From Treponema sp. (GTDB lineage Bacteria > Spirochaetota > Spirochaetia > Treponematales > Breznakiellaceae): a DNA stretch of 12,318 bases. The position numbers were made by a program, and so were the translations under genes. Below the pieces are notes generated by a model. That model saw only the letters and a list, made by a program, of their open reading frames with translations. It did no database searches and had not been told where the DNA came from. The stretch covers positions 1 to 12,318 of the forward strand of contig JAITQR010000256.1 in assembly GCA_031288815.1 (NCBI GenBank), written 5' to 3'. Numbering within the stretch: the first letter of the stretch is position 1; every line of letters starts with the position of its first letter. Shown here piece by piece: positions 6,190 through 12,318 of this stretch.

Positions 6190-7845
6190 TTAACGGGGAA
6201 CCTTCGTTTCCGGTGGATCCGGCTCCCTTACATTATCGAGAAAATAAACCGCCCCTTGATAGCCTCCCCGGATCAGGGCCTTCCAGAAAGCCCTGCCCAG
6301 TTTTCCGCCCCCCACAGCGGCCGGCCCGGAATTTCCGGGGAGAGCCCGGGCCTCTCCGCCGGCCAGGGGAAGGGGGAGAGCGGTAATCCGGCGAACCGCG
6401 TCAAGGCTCTCCGCCACGCCCCGGCCCGCATAGTCCTTCAGCCCGGAAGAGAGAAACTCCGGAAAGGGAAGCAGGGAAAGATCCGCGCTTCCGGCCGGGG
6501 CCGGATCGGGCAGTTGTTCCAGGGCCGAGCGGAGTTCGGGGCTCAGGGTAAAGGCGTCGGGGGGGAAAGCCCCGCCCGCCGTCCGGGCGCCGGAGCCGGC
6601 CAGGAAGGCTTCGGTTTCGGCGTTGGGGGCCTCCAGCCTGATGAGGATGGAGCGGGCGGCCTTTTCCGCGGCGTCCACGGCTTCCTCCCTCCCGGGGGCG
6701 GCGGCGAGGACGTTGCCGCATTTGCTCACGTTGTTTTCCGGAAACCTGACCTCTTTCCCCGGCTCCGCCCGGAGAAAGAGATCTCGGACACCTTGGACAG
6801 CCCCGGCCTCCTCCAGGCCCTGAATCGAGCGGACCCGGCCGGGGACGGAAATAAAGGCCCTTTCGGCGCAGGTCCAGGATCGGGAGGGGCTAAGCCCCTC
6901 GGGCCGCCGGCCTATGGCCATTTGAATCGCCGCCCTGACAGGTTCCACCCCGGAGGCGTAGGGATAGGTCCAGCCGGACATGTAGCCGCCGGAAAGCCTG
7001 GCGGCCACCTCGCCGATCATGGGGCCCCGGGAGCTGAGTTTGACATCCCCCTTGGCGGCCCCGCAGGAGTTTTCCCCGGCTATCCCCAGGGAACGAACCG
7101 CCCGGCCGAAAGCGTCCAGCAGGGCCCCCTGCTGTTCCGGGGGAAAGCGGGTGGGCATGGTATGCCCCATCTCGATGAAGTAGGGGGGGAAGAAAATGTG
7201 CCTGTCCGCCAGGCCGCAGATAAGGATTTCCCCATGGTAGACTATGGCGTCCACCGAAAATTCAGGGCCGTCCATGTAGGATTCCACAATGACCCGGCCC
7301 GAACGGGAGAAGCCCAGGGCCTCGTTTACCGCTTCCCCAAGGCCGGCCCGGGTATCCACCCGGCGGCAGCCCCGGCTGCCCATATTGTCCACCGGTTTTA
7401 CCACTACCGGGTAGGGAAAGGGGAGGGAATCCGCCGGGTCCTCCCGGTCCAGGGACGGGCCGGTCAGCACCGTAAAGGCCGGGGAAGGAACTCCCGCCTT
7501 TTCGAAGCAGGATCGCATCCGCTGTTTGTCCGAGGCGTTCAGGGCCGCTTCGTAGGGTATGCCGGGAAGACCGAGCCTTTCGGCGACCCAGGCGACGGAG
7601 GCGGAAAAATCCGTACCGGCGGTCATAATGCCCGAAAGGCCCCCCTTCGACCGGAGGGAACGGGCGAAGGTCTCTATGCCTTCCTTGTCTTTCAGGTCTA
7701 TCCGCTCAAATCTGTCCGCCAGGGACACGCAGGGGGCCTGGGGATCCGCGTCCAGGACGACGGAGAAAAGCCCCATTTCCCTGGCGATCCTGATGGCGGG
7801 CCCCTGCATTACCCCCGCGCCCAGAATGATAATCCGTTCTTTCAT
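6190..7845 (-). CDS. ATP-grasp family ligase with unassigned C-terminal region
   Basis: A 551-residue ATP-grasp enzyme (carboxylate-amine/thiol ligase superfamily, via an acylphosphate). The N-terminal pre-ATP-grasp Rossmann-like domain opens IIILGAGVMQGPAIRIA; the ATP-grasp fold spans about 105-310, with the glycine-rich phosphate loop KPVDNMGSRG (150-159), VESYMDGPEFSVDAIV (187-202) and metal-binding GEVAARLSGG (278-287). A lid-like domain of the biotin-carboxylase/amino-acid-ligase type follows to about 405. The last 140 residues are unassigned and include a glycine-rich VGGGKLGRAFWKALIRGGY. The ATG at 7845 lies 4 nt after the TAG of the fusion gene, with AAGGA upstream, so they are co-transcribed. 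In this context it may attach an amino acid or acyl group to an activated sugar. Substrate cannot be read from sequence. Confidence 0.85.
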   Translation of the reverse strand: MKERIIILGAGVMQGPAIRIAREMGLFSVVLDADPQAPCVSLADRFERIDLKDKEGIETFARSLRSKGGLSGIMTAGTDFSASVAWVAERLGLPGIPYEAALNASDKQRMRSCFEKAGVPSPAFTVLTGPSLDREDPADSLPFPYPVVVKPVDNMGSRGCRRVDTRAGLGEAVNEALGFSRSGRVIVESYMDGPEFSVDAIVYHGEILICGLADRHIFFPPYFIEMGHTMPTRFPPEQQGALLDAFGRAVRSLGIAGENSCGAAKGDVKLSSRGPMIGEVAARLSGGYMSGWTYPYASGVEPVRAAIQMAIGRRPEGLSPSRSWTCAERAFISVPGRVRSIQGLEEAGAVQGVRDLFLRAEPGKEVRFPENNVSKCGNVLAAAPGREEAVDAAEKAARSILIRLEAPNAETEAFLAGSGARTAGGAFPPDAFTLSPELRSALEQLPDPAPAGSADLSLLPFPEFLSSGLKDYAGRGVAESLDAVRRITALPLPLAGGEARALPGNSGPAAVGGGKLGRAFWKALIRGGYQGAVYFLDNVREPDPPETKVPR

Positions 7846-7849
7846 GGTT

Positions 7850-9790
7850 CTAATCCTTATCCTTTACGGCATAAACCTCAAAACTGTCCCCCAGGCGGAA
7901 CAACCGGCTGACCAGGAGGAAAAAACCGTATAAGGGGCCTTTTCTTTTTTTAAACAACACCCGGCCAAGGGGGAAACGTTCCGGATGGTGGCCGGTAACG
8001 ACGATTTTTTTCAGGCTGAAACCGGAGCGTTTAAGCAGGGGGCCGCAAATTTTGGGACTCCAGACGGTCCAGTGATCCGCCGGACTGTTTTCGAGAAACG
8101 TCAGGGAAGATTTACGGCCCGAGACGCCCCCCAAGGAAGGGGTGGCAAAGGCCAGTACCCCGCCGGGCCTTAACAGCCGTTTTGCCTCTTTCAGGGCAAG
8201 CCTGGGTTCCTGGAAATGCTCGATCACGTACCAGAGACTGAGGACGGAAAAACCTTCGCTCTGAAGTTCGACGGGAAGGGTAAAGGTTGAGTGGAAGAAG
8301 CCCTCCGAGTCCGCCGGCGGGGCCTCGAAGGGGAAAAAGCCCTGGATAACGGGGAGTTTAAGTTCCCGGGTAACATAAGCCGCCGCTTCTCCCGACGCCT
8401 CGACACCCACAGGGTCAAAGCCCGCCTGGGAAGCGGCCTTGAGGAAGGGGCCGTAGGCGCAGCCGACATCCAGGAGCCGGGGGTTAAGCTCCCCGGGCTT
8501 CCGGACCAGGATTAAGGAGATTAGCTTGAGCCGCCGCTTCCCCAGGGCAATGAGATTGGGAAAATCCTCGATGTAGGTTTTGCCGTATTGCTCTTTATAA
8601 AACTCAAAGAAGTACTCCTTGGTGTACTCTATGGGGGGCTCGGTAAGCCGGTTCATATACACTATGCCGCAACGGGGGCACCAGCGGTAAGTTCTATCGG
8701 GAAACCTGGCCAGTACCTGGTGAACCGAATCCATGGGGTTTCCCCCGGGTATCCCGTCCCAGTCCGGCGTCTCGCCCAGGTTCCGGGCGGCTCCGCAGGC
8801 GGGACAGGGCCGATCCCGCTGAAAGTTGCCCCTGGGCCTGAGCTTTTCGATAAAAGCCGCAAGGCTGAGCCGGGGAACCTTGTCCAGGCCGTAGCGTTTC
8901 GCGATATCGGCGCTGCGCTTTCTTAAACCCTCGACAAAATTCCGGTCCAGGGCCCCGTGATATATAATGAAATGGGTAAAAGAGGAAAGCCCGGACAGGC
9001 CGACGCCGGCGGAAAAGAAACCCGCGGCATGGGCAAGCCTTTCGTGGTAGTCTTCGGGGGATATGAGCAATACCGCCAGGCCCGCGTAAACAGCCTCGAA
9101 AGCGGTAATGCCGAAGTGGGTGATGAGGAGATCGTAGTCCGCCAGATGTTCCCGCAGTTCGGGAATGAACTTTCCCGCCGGGGGATCCAGCAGGGTAAGC
9201 TCTATTTCTTTCCCCAGCGGCTCCAGGGCTCCGGCGGCAAGGGGGCCGAGCCCGGCTTTATCCTCCGCGCCGAAGCTGACAAGTACCTTCAGCTTGCCGG
9301 AAGGGACATCCGGGGCCGGATTGGGACGTTTTTTAAGGGGCAGGGGAAGCAGGGACGGATCCATGAGGTTGGGCGGGGAAAGCCCCGGCAGACAGGGAAG
9401 GAGATCCAGGAGAAAACTAAAATCGTCCCGGAGAGGCCCCCCCTCGTCAATACCCAGCAGGGGCCCCAGGGAGGCCCAGAAGGCGTATTCTTCCGGGGGG
9501 GTCTGGAAACGATCCAGAACGATCACTTCCCAGGGCATTTCGGCCGCTTTCTCCCGGCCGGATATCAGCCAGGCCAGGCAGCTTCCCCAAGCTTCCCCGT
9601 CATGGGAACCTTTAATCAGGGTGTGGAACGCCGAAAGCCCGCCGGTCTCCAGGTAGAGAAAGGCGTTCCTGCCCAGGCGCCGGAGTTCCCGGAGCAGGGT
9701 AACGCAGCGGGTCAGGTGTCCCCCACCCTTCCCCGGCTCGACGCAGGGGACAAGCAGAACCGGCCCTCCCGGAGAAACGGCGGGGTTCAC
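7850..9790 (-). CDS. SpsG/PseG-like domain fused to zinc ribbon and class I SAM methyltransferase
   Basis: From GTG 9790 the protein has 646 residues in three parts. Residues about 10-320 resemble SpsG/PseG-type GT-B proteins: GGGHLTRCVTLLREL (22-36), matching the family's G-x-G-H-x-x-R-C motif, and THFGITAFEAVYAGLAV (224-240), the nucleotide-binding half. PseG hydrolyses a UDP-sugar in pseudaminic acid synthesis. Residues 329-374 hold CPAC and CPRC, a zinc-ribbon-like pair. Residues about 437-550 are a Rossmann methyltransferase: LLDVGCAYGPFL (motif I, 439-450), VEAS (463-466), WYVIEHFQEP (520-529), LLRPGGVLAFATPS (539-552). The GTG overlaps the TGA of the upstream gene (GTGA), which fixes the start; the frame extends to 9880 but that would overlap spsF coding. 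Ends in TAG. Probably a two-step sugar-modifying enzyme; substrate unknown. Confidence 0.82.
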   Translation of the reverse strand: MNPAVSPGGPVLLVPCVEPGKGGGHLTRCVTLLRELRRLGRNAFLYLETGGLSAFHTLIKGSHDGEAWGSCLAWLISGREKAAEMPWEVIVLDRFQTPPEEYAFWASLGPLLGIDEGGPLRDDFSFLLDLLPCLPGLSPPNLMDPSLLPLPLKKRPNPAPDVPSGKLKVLVSFGAEDKAGLGPLAAGALEPLGKEIELTLLDPPAGKFIPELREHLADYDLLITHFGITAFEAVYAGLAVLLISPEDYHERLAHAAGFFSAGVGLSGLSSFTHFIIYHGALDRNFVEGLRKRSADIAKRYGLDKVPRLSLAAFIEKLRPRGNFQRDRPCPACGAARNLGETPDWDGIPGGNPMDSVHQVLARFPDRTYRWCPRCGIVYMNRLTEPPIEYTKEYFFEFYKEQYGKTYIEDFPNLIALGKRRLKLISLILVRKPGELNPRLLDVGCAYGPFLKAASQAGFDPVGVEASGEAAAYVTRELKLPVIQGFFPFEAPPADSEGFFHSTFTLPVELQSEGFSVLSLWYVIEHFQEPRLALKEAKRLLRPGGVLAFATPSLGGVSGRKSSLTFLENSPADHWTVWSPKICGPLLKRSGFSLKKIVVTGHHPERFPLGRVLFKKRKGPLYGFFLLVSRLFRLGDSFEVYAVKDKD

Positions 9791-10500
9791 GGGACGCTTC
9801 CCCGCGCGGCGATGATCGCCGAACCCTGGTAACGGGCCTCTCCGGCGATGTTTTGGGGTTTTACCCGCGAGGCGAGGCAAACTCCAAGGGCGTCGTAAAC
9901 GAGGGAAGCCCGCCGGTAGTCTTCCTCGGTATCCACCGTCAGCCTGAGGGAAGGTCCCCGCCAGCGGGGAGGGGCCAGGGGGCGGTGGAGGGAAAATAGT
10001 TCCGGATGGTTGTACAGGTAGGGGCAGACATGTTCCCGGTCGAAACAGGCGGCGGCTTCCTCCCCGGCCCGGAGAAGGGCCGGGGCGGCCACCGACTCAA
10101 CCCCGGCCCCGTAAGGGAGGCCGCTGTAAGCGGCGTAATCCGCGTCCAGGGCGGCGGCTTCGGCGTTTATGGCTTCCGCCGCGTCGGCGAAGACAAAGGG
10201 GTTGTCCCCGGTGGCCCGGATCACCCGGTCTATGCGGAAGCGGCGGACGGCGAGGCAGTAGCGGCCCAGCACGTCTTCTTTGGGCCCGGCCAGGAAATCG
10301 AAGCCCGCCTCTTCCGCCAGGGGGCCGAAGGAAGCGGCGCAGTCTTCCGGGGAGGCAAGGATACGGATATCGGCCCGCACCTGGTTCAGCGCCTCCATGA
10401 CCCGGAAGATCAGGGGCCTCCCGCCCAGGGGAAGCAGGGCCTTGCCGGGCAGCCGGGAAGAGTCCAGCCGGGCCTGCAAAACTATCGCGGTACAAGCCAT
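9787..10500 (-). CDS. spsF: SpsF/NeuA-like cytidylyltransferase
   Basis: A 237-residue member of the CTP_transf_3 family, which activates acidic or other sugars as CMP derivatives. Family motifs: VLQARLDSSRLPGKALLPLGG (7-27; CTP-binding segment), VIRATGDNPFVFADA (metal/substrate region), YGAGVESVAAPALLRA, EHVCPYLYNHPELF and LRLTVDTEEDYRRA, all in the order of SpsF proteins. Length fits the family. ATG 10500 overlaps the TGA of the preceding gene in an ATGA, implying coupling; an in-frame extension to 10536 is less likely. Its own TGA overlaps the GTG of the next gene. SpsF proteins are named for spore-coat polysaccharide genes in Bacillus, but treponemes do not sporulate; here a glycan of the envelope or flagellin is more likely. 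The exact sugar is unknown. Confidence 0.9.
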   Translation of the reverse strand: MACTAIVLQARLDSSRLPGKALLPLGGRPLIFRVMEALNQVRADIRILASPEDCAASFGPLAEEAGFDFLAGPKEDVLGRYCLAVRRFRIDRVIRATGDNPFVFADAAEAINAEAAALDADYAAYSGLPYGAGVESVAAPALLRAGEEAAACFDREHVCPYLYNHPELFSLHRPLAPPRWRGPSLRLTVDTEEDYRRASLVYDALGVCLASRVKPQNIAGEARYQGSAIIAARGSVP

Positions 10501-11510
10501 CAGGAACCTTCCTGGGCCGCTTCTATGTCTTCCCAAAGGTCGTTCACCGTCCGGGCGTCGCTGCGGAACCGGTAGCGGTTGGTTTTGACCCAGCGGCGGG
10601 CCTGGAAAAATTCCTCCCAGGCGCTGAAAGGATCGAGGCCGGATCTCCTGAAGTATCCGAAAAAACGGCGCAGCGGGAGATGGGCGTAATCGCCCCGGAA
10701 AGCCGGGGCCAGGTTTTTGAGGTAGAAGCGGCGGTAGCTTTCGTCCGGGGTAGTATCCGCCACCGGGAATTCCCCTTCCCAGGAAAGTTTAAGCTGCTGG
10801 GTAACGCGGATCTCCTCCCCCCAGAGGCAGGATCGGAAACCGAAATCCATGAGCTGCCAGTAGGGATTTTTCAGGGTAAGGTCGAAGCCGCCCAGGCGGA
10901 TAAAACGTTCCCGGTCGTAGACCCCCACTGAATCGAAGGGGTAGAGACTGGGGAGCCCTTCCTTTTTGGGGCTGAAGATCAGGGGCTTGATGTTCCCCCG
11001 GCTTACCGAGGGGGCTATCAGGGTGGGGAGGGTCTCGCAGCGGGTATTCTGAATTACCGGAACCGTACAAAGCTGCCGGTAAGGGCCGGCGCTTTCGGCC
11101 TTTTTCAGTTCTTCCAGGTCCAGACAGAGCCGGCCGACGATCCGGCCCGCCCCGCCGCCGGAAACGATCCGGAGATCGTTCCAGAGGACAAAAAACAGGG
11201 GGCTGGACAACTCACAGGCCGCCAGGTTGATCTGCTCGCCCGGGCTTAAGCCCTGGGGGAGCAGGATGAAACGGACGAAGGGGAAACGGCTGGACAGTTC
11301 CTCCAGATCGTAACGTTCCCCGTTACACTCCATGGAAAGTACGTAATCGAAACCGGCTTTTTCCAGTTCCTGAAAGACGGTTCGTCTGGGAAAACGGCTG
11401 GTCCGGTTCAGCAGTACCGCGGAGAGTCCGGTAGAGCCGCAGCGCTCCTTGCCCCCCACGGCGGTGTAGGAGGGGGTTTGGGCGTTAAAAATTGTAGGTA
11501 TAGTATTCAT
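10500..11510 (-). CDS. GT-A-like glycosyltransferase (family 2-type)
   Basis: A 336-residue soluble protein with a glycosyltransferase-A outline. A central FFVLWNDLRI (106-115) occupies the place of the usual DxD metal site but reads NDL; later DSVGVYDRERFIRLGGFD (193-210) followed by YWQLMDFGFRSCLWG (217-231) matches the C-terminal region of family-2-type transferases where GGFD precedes the acceptor/catalytic acidic segment. No signal peptide or membrane helix. ATG 11510 is chosen because it lies 26 nt inside the end of the upstream SPASM gene with AGG before it, whereas the 39-residue extension to 11627 would be read from within that gene. The TGA overlaps the spsF start. Probably transfers or modifies a sugar of this pathway; donor and acceptor unknown. 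Moderate certainty on family. Confidence 0.7.
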   Translation of the reverse strand: MNTIPTIFNAQTPSYTAVGGKERCGSTGLSAVLLNRTSRFPRRTVFQELEKAGFDYVLSMECNGERYDLEELSSRFPFVRFILLPQGLSPGEQINLAACELSSPLFFVLWNDLRIVSGGGAGRIVGRLCLDLEELKKAESAGPYRQLCTVPVIQNTRCETLPTLIAPSVSRGNIKPLIFSPKKEGLPSLYPFDSVGVYDRERFIRLGGFDLTLKNPYWQLMDFGFRSCLWGEEIRVTQQLKLSWEGEFPVADTTPDESYRRFYLKNLAPAFRGDYAHLPLRRFFGYFRRSGLDPFSAWEEFFQARRWVKTNRYRFRSDARTVNDLWEDIEAAQEGS

Positions 11511-12318
11511 CACAGCCTGCGCAGGAACCCTGGTACTCCGGCTTTTTTGAACCGGCCAGCGCACATTGTTGGACATAGAATTTTTCTCCCCGTGACCAGA
11601 TGGTATCAAGGGAATCGGAAAATACATTCCCCAGAATGGTATCGTTTACCCCGTCGAAAACGGACAGTTCTTCCCGGCAGCGGGGGACCGTCCCGTCCAG
11701 CAGGATCGGCAGATCCCGCATAAGATGCCAGCAGGGCTGCCGCTCCACCGGGGACAGATCCGAAGCCTGCATTTTTTGCCGGGCCCCGCAAAAATCGTCG
11801 TATTTCTGAATGATGATATTGCCGGCCCCGGAAGGCGCGGTTTCCTTCCAGGAGCGGTAGAATTTCTCGATATCGTCTTCGGCGCCGGCGGTCCGGACAG
11901 CCTGCACGTAGGCGTCTTTCGGGAAGAGGCCCAGCAGTTTCTTCGCGCAACCCAGGGCCTCGGCAAAACCCGGCCCCCGGAGTTCCCGGTAGCGCTGGGG
12001 ATCGGCGGTATCCAGGGAAACGATCCACGAGAGCGGGGGGAGCCCGTCGGGCCGGAGGGCCGCCGGGCCGGAAGAGGCGGCGGCGAGGGACGCGGCGGCC
12101 TCAAGCTCCTCCTCCTTCCAGCCTACCCCGCAGGTTTCGATAAGCAGGGCAAGTTCCGGCCGGGAAAGGGCCATCCGGATAAGCTCCATCTTTTGGGGGT
12201 GCAGGGCCGTTTCCCCCCAGAGGGAGATGTCGATCACCCCGTCCCCGGAAAAGGCGGCGATCCGGTCCAGCAGGGCCTCGAATTTTGCCGGATCGAGGAA
12301 GTCGTTCCGTTCCGTGAC
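11485..12318 (-). CDS. Radical SAM/SPASM-domain protein, spiro-SPASM-like (5' end outside window)
   Basis: The frame is open through the right edge, so the N-terminal part, including any CxxxCxxC radical-SAM cluster motif, is outside the window. What remains has the radical-SAM barrel end (VIDISLWGETALHPQKMEL and LIETCGVGW) and a C-terminal SPASM domain: CW at 11731-11733, LLDGTVPRC ending near 11677, LGNVFSDSLDTIW, a further Cys, then CAGC at the very end. SPASM cysteines bind auxiliary iron-sulfur clusters. The combination resembles the spirochaete-limited family called spiro-SPASM, some members of which carry a sugar-nucleotide-transferase-like N-terminus; that N-terminus cannot be seen here. 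It ends in TAA, 26 nt inside the glycosyltransferase gene, and heads the visible operon. Function of the family is not established to my knowledge. Confidence 0.8.
   Translation of the reverse strand, partial: VTERNDFLDPAKFEALLDRIAAFSGDGVIDISLWGETALHPQKMELIRMALSRPELALLIETCGVGWKEEELEAAASLAAASSGPAALRPDGLPPLSWIVSLDTADPQRYRELRGPGFAEALGCAKKLLGLFPKDAYVQAVRTAGAEDDIEKFYRSWKETAPSGAGNIIIQKYDDFCGARQKMQASDLSPVERQPCWHLMRDLPILLDGTVPRCREELSVFDGVNDTILGNVFSDSLDTIWSRGEKFYVQQCALAGSKKPEYQGSCAGCDEYYTYNF

Noticed and set aside
6256..7911. Open frame of 551 codons on the + strand opposite the ATP-grasp gene
   Set aside because: Same length by coincidence; its product is Gly/Pro/Arg-rich low-complexity sequence without domains, typical of the antisense of a GC-rich gene, while the - strand has clear ATP-grasp motifs.
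8957..9832. 291-codon open frame on the + strand opposite the fusion gene
   Set aside because: No family resemblance and compositionally an antisense shadow of the SpsG-like domain.
1..12318. CRISPR arrays, tRNA/rRNA genes, transposases, phage genes
   Set aside because: No regularly spaced direct repeats, no tRNA-like cloverleaf, and no recombinase or phage-type proteins were recognised on either strand.

Overview
The window reads as a chromosomal segment of a spirochaete of the Treponema lineage. It carries a P83/100-type antigen, a FlaA periplasmic-flagella sheath protein, an amidase/GerMN pair beside flaA, and a SPASM-domain protein of the kind found in spirochaetes. The GC-rich codon use of the sugar genes would suit a moderately high-GC treponeme such as those of termite guts; that is an impression, not a measurement.

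Layout. At the left edge, on the + strand, a P83/100-like secreted coiled-coil protein (5' end outside the window) is convergent with everything else. After a 212-bp intergenic stretch with an imperfect palindromic repeat, all remaining genes lie on the - strand. Read in transcription order from the right edge they are: a radical-SAM/SPASM protein (5' end outside the window), a GT-A-like glycosyltransferase, a SpsF-like cytidylyltransferase, a fusion of a SpsG/PseG-like domain with a zinc ribbon and a SAM methyltransferase, and an ATP-grasp ligase. These five are tightly packed (26-nt overlap, ATGA overlap, GTGA overlap, 4-nt gap). A 97-nt gap (6090-6186 up to the ATP-grasp stop codon region) with a structured leader and a possible promoter separates them from an Amidase_3 gene, a GerMN-domain protein, flaA with its own sigma70-type promoter and intrinsic terminator, and a RelA/SpoT-type synthetase fused to TPRs.

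How the genes may work together. The first five look like one pathway that activates a sugar with CTP, modifies it (methyl group, ATP-grasp-coupled group, radical chemistry) and transfers it, perhaps to flagellin or an envelope glycan. The amidase, GerMN protein and FlaA concern peptidoglycan and periplasmic flagella.

The two strongest observations are: (1) the amidase is cut by one in-frame TAG between its second and third zinc ligands while everything downstream stays conserved and in frame; (2) the compact nucleotide-sugar operon contains a three-part SpsG/zinc-ribbon/methyltransferase fusion and an ATP-grasp enzyme with an unassigned C-terminal region. TAG is an ordinary terminator elsewhere here (P83/100, flaA and the fusion gene all end in it), so global TAG reassignment is unlikely.
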